Source: Streptomyces mirabilis (lineage in GTDB: Bacteria > Actinomycetota > Actinomycetes > Streptomycetales > Streptomycetaceae). Taken from it: a stretch of DNA of 64,000 bases. The stretch is taken from contig NZ_CP074102.1 of assembly GCF_018310535.1 (NCBI RefSeq), positions 186,001 through 250,000 on the forward strand, given 5' to 3'. How positions within the stretch are numbered: position 1 is the first letter of the stretch; the number at the start of each line of letters is the position of its first letter. This document shows, piece after piece, positions 7,940 to 18,958 of this stretch. A program made the position numbers and the translations under genes. The notes under the pieces were generated by a model that searched no databases, was not told the DNA's origin, and was given only the letters and a program-made list of their open reading frames with translations.

Positions 7940-8920
7940 TCAGCCGACGGCGACACCGTGCGAGCGCAGGTACGCGACCGGGTCCACGTCCGAGCCGTAG
8001 TTCGGGGTGGTGCGGATCTCGAAGTGCAGATGCGGACCGGTGACGTTGCCGGTCGCGCCTGAGAGACCGATCTGCTGGCCCTCGGTCACGGTCTGGCCCG
8101 CCGAGACCGACAGGGCGGACATGTGGGCGTACTGCGAGTACCGGCCGTCGGCGTGCTGGATGACGACCTGGTTGCCGTACGCGCCGCCCCAGCCGGCCGA
8201 GACGACGGTGCCGGCGGCGACGGCCTTGATGGTGGTGCCGGTCGGGACCACGAAGTCCACGCCGGTGTGGTAGCCGCTGGACCACATGCTGCCGGCGACC
8301 CTGTAGCCGGTACCGATGGTGGCGCCCTCGACCGGCAGGGTGTAACCGGTGTTGTCGGCGGTGCCGGTGGCCTGGGTGGCCGCGGCCTGGCTCTTGGGCG
8401 CGTCCGCCGCGCTGGACGACTCGGTGGCCGGCTGCGCCGACGACCGCGTGGACGTCTTGGCGGACGACTGCGTGGACGACTTGACCGACGGCTTGGTGTC
8501 GTCGGTCGACGCGGCCTTCTCGCCGATCGTGAGCTTCAGGCCGGGGTGGATCAGCGAGGGGTCGCCGCCGATGGCCTGGCGGTTGTCGGAGTAGAGCTTC
8601 TGCCACCCGCCGCTGAGATGCTGCCGCTCGGCGATCTTGGCGAGCCAGTCGCCGGCCTTCACCGAATAGGTCTTCGTCGCGGCCGTGGAGGCCGTCGCGG
8701 TCTTTTCCGAAACTGTCGCGGACTTTTCGGAAACTGTCGCGCCGGAAATCGTCGCGGTCTTTTCCGGAGTGGACGAAACCGCGGCTGTCGGCGTCACGGC
8801 ATGGGCACCGGCGGCCCCCATCAGCGGCAGCGCGAGCGCGGCGCCACCGGTTCCGGCCACGGCGATCGAGCGGGAGAAGCGCTGGGACTTGGGACGGCGG
8901 TGCTTACCCTTCGCGGGCAT
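7940..8920 (-). CDS. Secreted LysM/M23-family cell-wall endopeptidase
   Basis: The 326-residue exported protein probably cleaves peptidoglycan cross-links. It has a basic N-terminus (MPAKGKHRRPKSQRF), a hydrophobic signal segment (about 18-42) and a Ser/Thr/Glu linker of short tandem repeats (SEKSATVSEKTA, visible as DNA repeats at 8690-8775). A LysM domain follows (about 84-132, YSVKAGDWLAKIAERQHL), then a second Ser/Thr-rich linker. The M23 domain (about 195-320) has the zinc ligands HTGVDF and HLHFE. The ATG start precedes the signal sequence. A c-di-AMP riboswitch lies directly upstream, linking this hydrolase to osmotic or growth state. Confidence 0.94.
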   Translation of the reverse strand: MPAKGKHRRPKSQRFSRSIAVAGTGGAALALPLMGAAGAHAVTPTAAVSSTPEKTATISGATVSEKSATVSEKTATASTAATKTYSVKAGDWLAKIAERQHLSGGWQKLYSDNRQAIGGDPSLIHPGLKLTIGEKAASTDDTKPSVKSSTQSSAKTSTRSSAQPATESSSAADAPKSQAAATQATGTADNTGYTLPVEGATIGTGYRVAGSMWSSGYHTGVDFVVPTGTTIKAVAAGTVVSAGWGGAYGNQVVIQHADGRYSQYAHMSALSVSAGQTVTEGQQIGLSGATGNVTGPHLHFEIRTTPNYGSDVDPVAYLRSHGVAVG

Positions 8921-8935
8921 GAAGAATTCCTCTCC

Positions 8936-9104
8936 GGCGCCTGCGAGGTGAGCTGTCGGGTGCGGGCTGGAGATGCCCGGCCACGCGGCTGCGCGGCTAT
9001 ACCCCTAGCCGTTCCGGAGACCGGAACAGGCGTGGTACCTGTGGGTCCCCCGCTCCTGCCGATTACCGGTGGGTGTGCGGATACCGGGCGGCGGCAGGAT
9101 TGGG
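8936..9104 (-). promoter_or_regulatory. ydaO/yuaA-type c-di-AMP riboswitch
   Basis: The leader RNA on the minus strand contains CAATCCTGCC near its 5' end, GGAGCGGGGGACCCACAGG, a GGGGTATAGCC segment, and the conserved 3' block CCCGACAGCTCACCTCGCAG. These match the ydaO/yuaA class, which binds cyclic di-AMP. In actinobacteria it controls resuscitation factors and cell-wall hydrolases, as here just upstream of the LysM/M23 gene. Boundaries are approximate because pairing was judged by eye. The promoter should lie in 9105-9334. Confidence 0.85.
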
Positions 9105-9334
9105 CGTCCGTCCGGATTGAGGGCGAACGTAAGCGAGATGGGGGCGCATCGCCAACCATATGGCTTTTCTGTGCGCATGCCTCTCTTGATCCATGCCGGA
9201 ATGCCGGTCACCCTCCGTGGACAATGATCTCCCCCGTCCCTCAAACCGCCCGGAAATTCGGGCGGATCGAGAAAGCGGGACCGCAACGCATCGTCACGAA
9301 TATGACGCTGCTCACGCACGTCGCACCACGGTCC

Positions 9335-9360
9335 TTCATTCCAGGGCCAGTTGGAATGAA
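9335..9360. terminator. Hairpin after the alpha-galactosidase gene
   Basis: TTCATTCCA and TGGAATGAA form a perfect 9-bp stem with an 8-base loop, 22 bp past the alpha-galactosidase stop on the minus strand. No U-run follows, as is common in Streptomyces. The remaining 9105-9334 shows no gene and probably holds the promoter of the riboswitch transcript. Confidence 0.6.
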
Positions 9361-9382
9361 GGCATCAATACGGACAGAACAC

Positions 9383-11452
9383 TCACATGCGACGCAGCCG
9401 GATAACTGCCGCATCGAAGTCCCCGCGCAGCCCCGCCCGCAACCCGTGATGCAACAGCACCGCACCTCGGTGCACTTCGCCCGTTTCGCGGCATTCGTAC
9501 GCGGCGCTCGGATCCAGCCCGCGTAGCCGGAGCGGGGCGACCGGCTCGCCGTGGTGCTGGGCCTGGAGCAGGGCGAGGACGACGGTCTCGTCGCCGCGGA
9601 CGTACTGCACGGCGCTCAGTCCGCCCTCCGGAGGCCGCAGCCGGTAGAGGTCGCCGCGCTGCACGACCGGCCGGATCTCCTTGTAGAGGTCCACCCACTC
9701 CCGCGCCTCGACGAGCTCCGCCTCGCTCCAGTCGGCCAGGTCACCGCCGACCCCGAGGACCCCGGCCATGGCGCTCACGAACCGGAAGCGCAGCGCGCTG
9801 ATCCGCCCGTTGAGCTGCGCGTTCGGGCTGTCCGTGACCCAGGCGGCCATGATCCGGGCCGGGTGGATCTGGCTGAAGCCGTGCTGGATGGCGAGCCGGT
9901 CGAGCGGGTCGGTGTTGTCGGAGGTCCACACCTGGTCCGTACGCGCCATGACCCCGAGGTCGATCCGGCCGCCACCGCCCGAGCAGGACTCGAAGGCGAC
10001 CCCGGGGTGCTCGGCGCGCAGCCGGTCCAGGAGTCCGTACAGGGCCTCCACGTGCTCGACCCACAGCTTCTGGGGGTACGGCTCGCCGGGCCAACCGGCG
10101 TCCGTGAAGCAGCGGTTGAAGTCCCACTTCACATAGTCGATCGGGGCGCTCGAGAGCAGACTGTCGAGCTGCTCCCACAGGTGCTCCTGGACGTCCGGGC
10201 GGGCGAGGTTGAGTACGAGCTGGTTGCGGAACTCCGTCCTGGTCCGCCCCGGCTGGAACTGCACCCAGTCGGGGTGCGCGCGGTACAGCTCGCTGTCAGG
10301 ATTGACCATCTCCGGCTCGACCCAGATCCCGAACTGCATGCCGAGCGCGTGCACGTCGTCGGCGAGGGGCTTCAGTCCCTGCGGGAAGCGGTCCGGGTTG
10401 GGGGTCCAGTCGCCGAGCCCGGCGCGGTCGCTCGTCCGTGCCCCGAACCAGCCGTCGTCGACGACGAACAGTTCGACGCCCATCGCCGCGGCCCGTCGGG
10501 CCAGCTCCCGCTGCCGCTCCTGGGAGATGTCGAAGTGGGTGGCCTCCCAGGAGTTGAAGAGCACCGGCCGGTCCTGATCCGCGTCCGGGATCACGTACGC
10601 GCGCTGGTACGCGTGCCACGTCCGGCTTGCCGCGCCGAAGCCGTCGTCGCTCCACAGCCCCGCGAAGACGGGGGTGGTGAACGACTCCCCCGGCTCCAGA
10701 CGCAACAGTCCGGAGTCGTCGTACCCCGCGCCGCCGGAGATCTGCACGCGCGCGTCGGGGAGTTGGGCCACGCAGATCCGCCAAGAGCCCGACCAGCCGA
10801 GCGCGCACCCGTAGACCTCGCCGCTCTCCTCACTCGCCCCGCTGTCCAGCGCGACCCACGGCAGGTGCTGGTGCCCGGTGTGCCCGCGGCGGCTGCCGAT
10901 GACCTTCTCACCGAAGGTGAGGGGGGAGCGCGCGAGCCGGGACTCGGCCGCCCACCGCCCGTGCAGCTGGGAGAGCCGCCAGCCGTCGCGCTCCGGCAGC
11001 GTCCAGGTCGCGGAGTCCGCGCGCAGCAGCTCCAGGGAGGGCCCTTCGTTGGCCAGGGTCACCCAGCGCTCGACGACGTCGCCGCGCATCCGGTAGTGCA
11101 GGGTGATGCCGAGCCCGTCGTCCGCGAAGCGCAGCCGCAGTTCGTCACCGTCGGCCTCGTACGCCTCGAAACGCCATTCGGTGCCGCGCCGCTCCTGCGT
11201 CCGCACGGACAGCGCCGGACGTACGAAGCGGGGGCCGCCCTCGACGGGATACTCCTCGCGCCCGTCGAGCCGGGACTCGAAGGGCCGGTACGGCGGGCCG
11301 GGCAGGGCGGCCAGCGACTCGGCGTCGGCGAGGGTGATCCGTGGCCCCCAGTGGAGGTGGAGCAGTTCGTCGAGGTCGGTCAGCCGCAGTGCGTAGCTGC
11401 TGGCCGGACCCGAAAGAAGCCACGTACGACCATCTCCGCCGATTTCGATCAT
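9383..11452 (-). CDS. GH36-family alpha-galactosidase
   Basis: The 689-residue cytoplasmic enzyme should release terminal alpha-galactose from oligosaccharides such as melibiose or raffinose. The N-terminal half is the beta-sandwich domain (HRGHTGHQHLPW region). The catalytic barrel begins near VLFNSWEATHFD (about 320), has VDDGWFG, then the nucleophile motif YVKWDFNR (about 460) and the acid/base region WTSDNTDPLDR (about 530). No signal peptide is seen. ATG 11452, after TGAGGG, is preferred to an in-frame upstream start because it fits the family N-terminus (MIEIGGDGRTWLL). It is a single-gene unit divergent from the phosphatase gene. Confidence 0.93.
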   Translation of the reverse strand: MIEIGGDGRTWLLSGPASSYALRLTDLDELLHLHWGPRITLADAESLAALPGPPYRPFESRLDGREEYPVEGGPRFVRPALSVRTQERRGTEWRFEAYEADGDELRLRFADDGLGITLHYRMRGDVVERWVTLANEGPSLELLRADSATWTLPERDGWRLSQLHGRWAAESRLARSPLTFGEKVIGSRRGHTGHQHLPWVALDSGASEESGEVYGCALGWSGSWRICVAQLPDARVQISGGAGYDDSGLLRLEPGESFTTPVFAGLWSDDGFGAASRTWHAYQRAYVIPDADQDRPVLFNSWEATHFDISQERQRELARRAAAMGVELFVVDDGWFGARTSDRAGLGDWTPNPDRFPQGLKPLADDVHALGMQFGIWVEPEMVNPDSELYRAHPDWVQFQPGRTRTEFRNQLVLNLARPDVQEHLWEQLDSLLSSAPIDYVKWDFNRCFTDAGWPGEPYPQKLWVEHVEALYGLLDRLRAEHPGVAFESCSGGGGRIDLGVMARTDQVWTSDNTDPLDRLAIQHGFSQIHPARIMAAWVTDSPNAQLNGRISALRFRFVSAMAGVLGVGGDLADWSEAELVEAREWVDLYKEIRPVVQRGDLYRLRPPEGGLSAVQYVRGDETVVLALLQAQHHGEPVAPLRLRGLDPSAAYECRETGEVHRGAVLLHHGLRAGLRGDFDAAVIRLRRM

Positions 11453-11634
11453 CAAACCCTCACAGATTCGAACATCCGCACTCAATCACCAACATCATCA
11501 ACGGCGTCTCACTCGGGAGGCAACGGCTGTGGACAACTTCATTGCCTGAGGAACCCATGTCGTATCGTCGAAAGCGCGATTCCCGTCGGCGAGCGTCGCC
11601 GAGCAGCGCCGGCGGTCCAATGGGAGGAGCCCCC

Positions 11635-12432
11635 GTGACGCAGCAGGTCCCGTCGACCGAGCCGGAGCTGGCCGGAGTGCGCAACTTCCGAGACGTGGGC
11701 GGCCTGCCCACCGTGGACGGCCGGCGGGTGCGCTACGGACAGCTGTTCCGCAGTGGTCATCTCGCGCACGCCACGGACGAGGACGCCACCTTCCTCTCCT
11801 CCCTCGGGCTGCACACGATCTTCGACTTCCGCAATGCCTCGGACCAGAAGCTGGAGGGGCCGGACGTCGAGCTGCCGGGTGTACGGAACGTGAACCTTCC
11901 GCTCACCGACCCTGCCGACGGCAGCGAGTTCTGGAAGATGGTCCGCGACGGCGACGTGGAACAGCTGCGCGGGCACCTCGGCGACGGCAAGGCGGCGAAC
12001 CGGATGATCGGTTCCTACCGCACGATCGTCAAGGAGCGCACGGCCGAGCACTCGCACGTGCTGCACGCGCTGGCCGAGGACAGCGTGCCCGCGCTGATGC
12101 ACTGCGCGGCGGGCAAGGACCGCGCGGGCCTCTCCATAGCCGTGACACTCCTCGCCCTCGACGTCGAACGCGACGCGATCGTGGCGGACTACCTGGAGTC
12201 GAACGCGACGCACCGTCGCTACAAGGTGCGCCGCAACGGCTCCTCGGAAACGGCCCGCTCCCCCGAGGTCATGGAGCTGCTCAGCCCTCTGTTCGACGCC
12301 CGCGCCGAGTATCTGACCGCGGCCTTCGAGACGATCGAGGATACCTGGGGTGGCATCGCCCCCTACCTGGAGCGGGGGCTGGGGGTCACGCCCGAGCAGC
12401 GGGAGCGGCTGCGCGAGCGCCTGCTGGACTGA
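11635..12432 (+). CDS. Tyrosine-protein phosphatase (PTP/DSP-like family)
   Basis: The 265-residue protein has the start-proximal signature LAGVRNFRDVGGLPTVDG and the P-loop HCAAGKDRAGLS (about residues 156-167), which gives the CX5R catalytic cysteine and arginine. GTG 11635 is chosen because it follows GGGAGGAG at ideal spacing, although the frame stays open upstream to 11341. Relatives dephosphorylate phosphotyrosine or phosphoinositides; the substrate here is unknown. No signal peptide or membrane segment is apparent. It is a single gene, divergent from the alpha-galactosidase and convergent with the DUF6126-like gene. Confidence 0.9.
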   Translation: MTQQVPSTEPELAGVRNFRDVGGLPTVDGRRVRYGQLFRSGHLAHATDEDATFLSSLGLHTIFDFRNASDQKLEGPDVELPGVRNVNLPLTDPADGSEFWKMVRDGDVEQLRGHLGDGKAANRMIGSYRTIVKERTAEHSHVLHALAEDSVPALMHCAAGKDRAGLSIAVTLLALDVERDAIVADYLESNATHRRYKVRRNGSSETARSPEVMELLSPLFDARAEYLTAAFETIEDTWGGIAPYLERGLGVTPEQRERLRERLLD

Positions 12433-12455
12433 ACCCCGAGGGACTGAACCCTGGG

Positions 12456-12644
12456 CTACTGGTTCTGCCCGCCCAGCTCGAACAGCAGATAGATGAAGGC
12501 CGCGAAGAGGTGGCCGACGGCGATGTAGATGATGAGGCGTACCCACAGGGCGCGGGGGAACTTCTCGACCATGCGCCGCCGAGTGACGGGGGCGGCGGAT
12601 TCCGTGGGCTCCGTGGGTTGCGTGTATTCCGTGGATTCCGTCAT
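12456..12644 (-). CDS. Small single-pass membrane protein, DUF6126-like
   Basis: The 62-residue protein has an acidic Thr/Glu/Pro-rich N-terminus (about 1-20), a basic stretch VTRRRMVEKFPRALW, and one membrane segment, VRLIIYIAVGHLFAAFIYLL (about 35-54). It resembles the actinobacterial DUF6126 family, whose function is unknown. Its ATG overlaps the stop of the XRE-cupin regulator gene as ATGA, so the two are translationally coupled and probably act together. The likely orientation is N-terminus inside because of the positive charges before the helix. It is a candidate partner or effector of the regulator. Confidence 0.85.
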   Translation of the reverse strand: MTESTEYTQPTEPTESAAPVTRRRMVEKFPRALWVRLIIYIAVGHLFAAFIYLLFELGGQNQ

Positions 12645-13294
12645 GACAGCTCTCCCATGGTCGGGTGCCCTGCCGCCGGGCCGAGGCACAGCGCGGCGGT
12701 GGGGCTCTGCAGCAGGGTGTGTACGAAGAGGAGTTCGGCCCCCGACTGATCGGCGGCCGCGATGCGGTGCGGGGTCAGCGAGTCGAAGTGCGCGCTGTCC
12801 CCGGGCGCGAGCACCTGGGCGGTGTCCCCGAGGCGCAGCCGCAGCCGCCCCTGAAGGACGTAGAGCCACTCCTCGCCGGGGTGGACGCGCACGATGTCGC
12901 CCTGCGAGCCGTAGGGGACGTGCACCCGCAGGGCCTGCATTCCGCGGCCCGGGGCACCGGCCTGCCAGTAGGTCCAGCCGCCCGCCTTCGTCGGCTCCAT
13001 GTCGGCGGCCCGGACGATCGCGTCCCGTTCGGCGACCGTCTCACCCAGCAGTTCGGAGACCGTCGTACCGTAGATACGAGCGAGTGCGAGCAGCATCGGC
13101 AGCGAGGGCTGGCGCTGCCCCGTCTCCAGTCGGGAGAGGTGGGCGGCCGAAAGGCCGGCGGCGCCGGCCGCGGCCTCCAGGGTCAGCGAGGCTCGGCGGC
13201 GCAGCGCACGCAGCTGCGGTGCGACGGCGGGCAGCGCCTCGGCTGCTGCGGACTCCGGCGGTGTGGCGGCCGCCCCCGACTCGACAGGGCTCAT
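12641..13294 (-). CDS. XRE-family regulator with C-terminal cupin domain
   Basis: The 217-residue protein has a helix-turn-helix domain at about residues 25-80 (LRALRRRASLTLEAAAGAAG, then SAAHLSRLETGQRQPSLPML). A cupin small-molecule-sensing domain follows at about 120-200 (VHPGEEWLYVLQGRLRLRLG and GDSAHFDSLTPHRI). ATG 13294 is chosen over an upstream in-frame start because it places the promoter and two palindromes just ahead of the gene. It is cotranscribed with the small membrane protein. It sits next to the end of the hopanoid operon, and conserved order suggests a link, but regulation of hopanoid genes is not shown. Confidence 0.92.
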   Translation of the reverse strand: MSPVESGAAATPPESAAAEALPAVAPQLRALRRRASLTLEAAAGAAGLSAAHLSRLETGQRQPSLPMLLALARIYGTTVSELLGETVAERDAIVRAADMEPTKAGGWTYWQAGAPGRGMQALRVHVPYGSQGDIVRVHPGEEWLYVLQGRLRLRLGDTAQVLAPGDSAHFDSLTPHRIAAADQSGAELLFVHTLLQSPTAALCLGPAAGHPTMGELS

Positions 13295-13315
13295 GCCCTC
13301 TATTGAGCCGCACTG

Positions 13316-13350
13316 TTGCCTCTCGGGCAAGTTTCTTGCCTCAGAGGCAA
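13316..13350. promoter_or_regulatory. Paired operator palindromes ahead of the XRE-cupin gene
   Basis: TTGCCTCTCGGGCAA (13316-13330, arms TTGCC/GGCAA) and TTGCCTCAGAGGCAA (13336-13350, perfect 7-bp arms) are centred 20 bp apart, about two helical turns. They lie 22-56 bp upstream of the regulator ATG. This geometry suits cooperative binding of two dimers and suggests autoregulation. Confidence 0.72.
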
Positions 13351-13414
13351 ACCATTCGTCCCGGTGAAGGCGGGCCCGTGGTGCGAGCCCGCCCCGCCCC
13401 TTCGTGCCGCAGGG

Positions 13415-14815
13415 CTAGCGGTTGGCGACCGCCTGCTTGACCAGGGTTTTTCCGAAGTCCCACATCAGACCGCCGCCGCTGTGCGCGTCTTCCATCACGG
13501 CGGTGAAGGCCTCCACGAACCGGTCCACGTCCCGTTCGCCGATGATCAGCGGCGGGATCAGCTTGATCACCTCCAGGTGGTCGCCGGAGACCTGGGTGAG
13601 GATGCGGTGCCGCTGGAGCAGCGGGACGACGACCATCTGCGCGAACAGGCCCTTGCGCGCGGCCTGGAGCATGGTCCAACGACTGCGCAGCTTGAGCGAC
13701 TTGGGCCGGCCGAACTCGATGCCGATCATCAGGCCCCGGCCGCGTACGTCGCTCAGCAGCTCGTACTTGTCGATGAGCGCCGCGAGCCGGGACTTGAGCT
13801 GTTCTCCCGTGGCCCGGGCGTTCGCGACGATCTGTTCGTTCTCCATCACGGAGAGCACGGCGAGGCCCGCCGCCATGGCCTGAGCGTTCGAGCCGAAGCT
13901 CGCCGAGTGGACGAGGACCCGGTCCATGGACGAGTAGACCTTCTTGAAGATCCAGTCCTTGCCGAGCGTCGCGCCGACCGGCACATAGCCGCCGGACAGC
14001 GCCTTCGCCACGCACACCAGGTCCGGTTCGACGCCCTCCTCGTGCTGGTACGCGTAGAAGTCCCCGGTCCGCCCGAGACCCGTCTGCACCTCGTCCGCGA
14101 TGAGCAACGCCTTGTGCCGGTGCAGCAGTTCCTGCGCGGCACGCAGATACCCGGGCGGGGCCTCGTGCACACCCTTGCCCTGGATGGGCTCGACGATCAG
14201 CCCGGCGACATCGCCCTTCTTCAGCTCCCGGGCCAGAGCGTCCAGGTCACCGAGCGGAACGGCGGTGTCGGGCAGCAGCGGGGCGAAGCCGTCGCGGAAG
14301 CCGTCCTCGCCGTTGACGGACAGCGAGCCGGTGGTCAGCCCGTGGAAGGCGTGGGAGCAGTAGAGGATCCTCGGCCTCCCGGTGGCGTACCGGGCGAACT
14401 TGAGCGCGGTCTCCACCGCCTCCGTACCGCTGTTGCCGAAGAACACCCGGTCCAGGTGGGGACTGTGGGCGAGCAGCCTCTCGGCGAGGAGCCCGGGCAG
14501 CGGCTGGCAGTCGAAGCGGGTGAGGTCGGCGAGCGAGGCGTCCAGGACGTCGTGCAGCGTCTTGCGTACGACGGGGTGGTGGCGGCCCAGGCCCATCACC
14601 CCGAACCCGGCGAGCATGTCCAGGTAGTCGTTGCCGTCCGCGTCCCAGAAGTGCGCGCCCTCGGCCCGCTCGTACACCTTGTCGAAGCCGATGGTGTGCA
14701 GCATGCGCGGGAGCTGGTGGTTCAGGTACTTGGTGTGCAGCTCGTAGCGCTCGGCTCCGCGCGCGGCGAGGAGCGCGCCGAGGTCGAACTCCCCCTTCTC
14801 CACAGGGTCGGTCAT
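13415..14815 (-). CDS. hpnO: Class III PLP aminotransferase, hopanoid side-chain type
   Basis: The 466-residue enzyme is a fold-type I, class III aminotransferase. It has [18 protein letters not shown] (PLP phosphate region, about 130-147), [15 protein letters not shown] (cofactor Asp, about 240), and [14 protein letters not shown] with the Schiff-base lysine (about 277). Its place as the last gene of the hopanoid operon suggests the HpnO role, installing the amino group of aminobacteriohopanetriol. Its start overlaps the dxs stop as ATGA. No signal peptide is present. The family alone would also allow other amine donors or acceptors, so the assignment rests on context. Confidence 0.86.
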   Translation of the reverse strand: MTDPVEKGEFDLGALLAARGAERYELHTKYLNHQLPRMLHTIGFDKVYERAEGAHFWDADGNDYLDMLAGFGVMGLGRHHPVVRKTLHDVLDASLADLTRFDCQPLPGLLAERLLAHSPHLDRVFFGNSGTEAVETALKFARYATGRPRILYCSHAFHGLTTGSLSVNGEDGFRDGFAPLLPDTAVPLGDLDALARELKKGDVAGLIVEPIQGKGVHEAPPGYLRAAQELLHRHKALLIADEVQTGLGRTGDFYAYQHEEGVEPDLVCVAKALSGGYVPVGATLGKDWIFKKVYSSMDRVLVHSASFGSNAQAMAAGLAVLSVMENEQIVANARATGEQLKSRLAALIDKYELLSDVRGRGLMIGIEFGRPKSLKLRSRWTMLQAARKGLFAQMVVVPLLQRHRILTQVSGDHLEVIKLIPPLIIGERDVDRFVEAFTAVMEDAHSGGGLMWDFGKTLVKQAVANR

Positions 14816-16740
14816 TCCTGTTTCTCCTTGGACAACTCTTCCTCGGACGGCGCGTCCTTCGACAGCGCGTCCTTGACGGCCAGACCGGCGCTGATCCGCC
14901 CGGCGATCTCGACGGGCGTGAGACCTATGTCGGCCAGCACCTCCCCGCGCTTGGCGTGCGCGAGGAACTGCTCCGGGATGCCGAAGCGCCGTACGGGCAC
15001 GTCGACCTCGGCGTCCCCGAGCGCCAGCGCGACCGCGGCGCCGACGCCGGCCGCCCGGCTGTTGTCCTCGACGACCGCGACGAGCCGGTGCTCGGCGGCG
15101 AGGCCGGGCAGCGCCGGGTCGACGGGTTTGACCCAGCGCGGGTCGACGACCGTGCACCCGACGCCACGGGCCTCCAGCAGGTCGGCCGCCTGGAGGCAGA
15201 CCGGCGCCATCACGCCGACGGCGACCAGGAGGACCTGCGGGGTGTCGTCGGAGCGGTGCAGGACGTCGAGTCCGCCCAGGTGGTCGACCGCCGGGATCGC
15301 GGGACCCACCGACTCCTTCGGGAAGCGGATCAGCGTCGGCGCGTCGTCGACGGCGACCGCCTCCCGCAACTGCGCCCGCAGCTGGTCGGCGTCGCGCGGC
15401 GCGGCGATCCTCAGGCCGGGCACGACCTGCAGGATCGACATGTCCCACATCCCGTTGTGCGAGGCCCCGTCGACGCCGGTGACCCCCGCCCGGTCCAGCA
15501 CGAAGGTCACTCCGCAGCGGTGCAGCGCGACGTCCATGAGGAGCTGGTCGAAGGCCCGGTTGAGGAAGGTCGCGTAGACGGCGACGACCGGGTGGAGACC
15601 GCCGGTGGCGAGCCCGGCCGCCGACACCGTGGCGTGCTGTTCGGCGATCCCTACGTCCCACACCCGGTCGGGGAACCGCTCGGCGAACTTCCCGAGCCCC
15701 ACCGGGTGCAGCATGGCCGCCGTGATCGCCACGACATCGTCCCGCTCCTCGCCGATCCGAAGGATCTCGTCCCCGAACACCGAGGTCCAGGACGGGCCGC
15801 CCGAGGGCGCGAGCGGCTCGCACGTCAGCGGGTCCATCACACCGACCGTGTGGAAGTGGTCCTCCTCGTGCGCGAGCGCCGGCTCGTAACCGCGCCCCTT
15901 CTCGGTCAGGCAGTGCACCAGCACCGGCCCGTGGAAACGTTTCGCGCGGCGCAGCGCGGACTCCACGGCCCCGACGTCGTGCCCGTCGATCGGCCCGACG
16001 TACTTGAGCCCCAGGTCCTCGAACATGCCCTGCGGCGCGAAGGCGTCCTTGAACCCCTTCTTCGCACCGTGCAGCGACTCGTAGAGGGTGTGTCCGACGA
16101 CGGGGGTGCGCAGCAGTACGTCCTTGCCCCAGGCGAGGACCTTCTCATAACTGTCGGTCGTCCGCAGGGTCGCGAGGTGGTTGGCGAGGCCACCGATGGT
16201 CGGCGCGTACGAGCGTTCGTTGTCGTTGACGACGATGATCAGCGGGCGGTCCTTGGCGGCTGCGATGTTGTTCAGCGCCTCCCACGCCATGCCGCCGGTC
16301 AGCGCGCCGTCGCCGATGACCGCGACGACATGGCCCTTCTCGCCCTGCACCTGGCGGGCCTTGGCGAGCCCGTCCGCCCAGCCGAGCGCCGTGGAGGCGT
16401 GGCTGTTCTCGATGATGTCGTGCTCGGACTCCTCGCGCGAGGGATAGCCGGACAGGCCACCCTTTCCGCGCAGCTTGGAGAAGTCCTGGCGTCCCGTCAG
16501 CAGCTTGTGTACGTAGCTCTGGTGGCCGGTGTCCCACAGGATGCGGTCGACGGGTGACTCGAAAACCCGGTGGAGCGCGATGGACAGTTCCACCACCCCC
16601 AGATTGGGTCCGAGGTGACCGCCGGTCCTGGCGACCGCGTGCACCAGGAACTCCCTGATCTCATCCGCCAGTTCACCGACGTCCGCCTCGGCCAGCGCCT
16701 TCAGGTCGCGTGGTCCCCGGATGCTCTCCAGAATCGTCAC
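14812..16740 (-). CDS. dxs: 1-deoxy-D-xylulose-5-phosphate synthase
   Basis: The 642-residue thiamine-diphosphate enzyme condenses pyruvate and glyceraldehyde-3-phosphate, the first step of the MEP isoprenoid pathway. The ThDP motif [16 protein letters not shown] starts near residue 145. [15 protein letters not shown] lies near 70, and the central and C-terminal transketolase domains follow (VDRILWD; GIAEQHA near 370). The C-terminus adds a Glu/Lys/Ser tail. Length is normal for DXS. It is embedded in the hopanoid operon and is probably a second copy devoted to hopanoid supply. It overlaps the aminotransferase start by four bases. Confidence 0.97.
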   Translation of the reverse strand: MTILESIRGPRDLKALAEADVGELADEIREFLVHAVARTGGHLGPNLGVVELSIALHRVFESPVDRILWDTGHQSYVHKLLTGRQDFSKLRGKGGLSGYPSREESEHDIIENSHASTALGWADGLAKARQVQGEKGHVVAVIGDGALTGGMAWEALNNIAAAKDRPLIIVVNDNERSYAPTIGGLANHLATLRTTDSYEKVLAWGKDVLLRTPVVGHTLYESLHGAKKGFKDAFAPQGMFEDLGLKYVGPIDGHDVGAVESALRRAKRFHGPVLVHCLTEKGRGYEPALAHEEDHFHTVGVMDPLTCEPLAPSGGPSWTSVFGDEILRIGEERDDVVAITAAMLHPVGLGKFAERFPDRVWDVGIAEQHATVSAAGLATGGLHPVVAVYATFLNRAFDQLLMDVALHRCGVTFVLDRAGVTGVDGASHNGMWDMSILQVVPGLRIAAPRDADQLRAQLREAVAVDDAPTLIRFPKESVGPAIPAVDHLGGLDVLHRSDDTPQVLLVAVGVMAPVCLQAADLLEARGVGCTVVDPRWVKPVDPALPGLAAEHRLVAVVEDNSRAAGVGAAVALALGDAEVDVPVRRFGIPEQFLAHAKRGEVLADIGLTPVEIAGRISAGLAVKDALSKDAPSEEELSKEKQE

Positions 16741-16768
16741 GCTCGGGCCCCCTCTCGGTCCGTGCTGA

Positions 16769-17926
<1,158 letters not shown>

Positions 17927-17930
17927 GTCG

Positions 17931-18953
17931 TCACCCGCGGCTTTCCGTGAAGGTCTCGCGGGCGGCGCGCAGCGACTCCTTGAGGGAGCCCATCGTGGCG
18001 AGGACGGCGGTCGGTTCGTAGCCGCAGTGCGCCATGCAGTTCGCGCACCGCTCGTCCTTCCCGCGCCCGTAGGAGTCCCAGTCGGTGTCCTCCAGGAGCT
18101 GCTTGTACGTCTGCACGTACCCGTCGCTCATCAGGTAGCAGGGTCGCTGCCAGCCGAAGAGCGAGTAGCTGGGGATCGCCCATGCGGTGCACGGGAAGTC
18201 GACCTTGCCTTCCAGGAAGTCCAGGAAGAGCGGGCTCTGGTTGAGCCGCCAGCGGCGGCGGTTGCCGCCCGAGAAGGCCTTCTTGAACAGCTCCCGGGTC
18301 TGCTGGACGCCGAGGAAGTGCTCCTGGTCGGGTGCCTTCTCGTAGGCGTAGGCGGGCGAGAGCATCATCTCGTCCACCTTCAGGTCGTCATTGAGGAAGT
18401 TGAGGACCTCGATGACGGTCTGCGGGGTGTCGGTGTTGAAGAAGGTCGAGTTGGTGGTGACCCGGAAGCCGCGCCGCTTGGCCTCCTTGATGGCCGCGAC
18501 CGCCTCGTCGAAGGTGCCTTCCTTGGCCACCGACTCGTCGTGCCGCTCGCGCAGCCCGTCGATGTGCACGGCCCAGGCGAAATACGGCGAGGGCTTGAAC
18601 TTGTCCATCTTCTTGCGCATCAACAGCGCGTTCGTGCACAGGAAGACGAATTTCTTCTTGGCCACCAACTGCCGCACGATCTCGTCGATCTGCGGGTGCA
18701 TCAGCGGCTCGCCGCCGGCGATGGACACCATCGGCGCGCCGGATTCGAGGACCGCGCCCACGGCCTGGGCAACGGGCATGCGCTGCTTGAGCACCCCCGC
18801 CGGGTGCTGGATCTTGCCGCAGCCCTCGCATTTGAGGTTGCAGGCGAAGAGGGGTTCCAACTCGACCAGCAGCGCGAACTTGTCCCGCTTCCTGAGCTTC
18901 TGTTCAAACAGGTACGCAGCGACCTTCATGGACTGCCGAAGCGGCATGGCCAT
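17931..18953 (-). CDS. hpnH: Radical SAM adenosyl-hopene transferase
   Basis: The 340-residue protein carries the radical SAM motif [10 protein letters not shown] (about 50-59), and [12 protein letters not shown] (about 95) is the GGE SAM-binding motif. HpnH joins the 5'-deoxyadenosyl radical to diploptene, giving adenosylhopane, the first side-chain step. ATG 18953 is chosen over an upstream in-frame start because GGAGGTGAG sits at ideal distance. A C-terminal cysteine group ([13 protein letters not shown]) may bind an auxiliary cluster or metal. It lies 5 bp after hpnG, the next enzyme in the pathway. Confidence 0.96.
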   Translation of the reverse strand: MAMPLRQSMKVAAYLFEQKLRKRDKFALLVELEPLFACNLKCEGCGKIQHPAGVLKQRMPVAQAVGAVLESGAPMVSIAGGEPLMHPQIDEIVRQLVAKKKFVFLCTNALLMRKKMDKFKPSPYFAWAVHIDGLRERHDESVAKEGTFDEAVAAIKEAKRRGFRVTTNSTFFNTDTPQTVIEVLNFLNDDLKVDEMMLSPAYAYEKAPDQEHFLGVQQTRELFKKAFSGGNRRRWRLNQSPLFLDFLEGKVDFPCTAWAIPSYSLFGWQRPCYLMSDGYVQTYKQLLEDTDWDSYGRGKDERCANCMAHCGYEPTAVLATMGSLKESLRAARETFTESRG

Positions 18954-18958
18954 CTGGC

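Noticed and set aside
13316..15577. A 753-codon plus-strand frame opposite the aminotransferase and dxs
   Set aside because: Antisense shadow of two well-supported enzymes; no start signal or motif.
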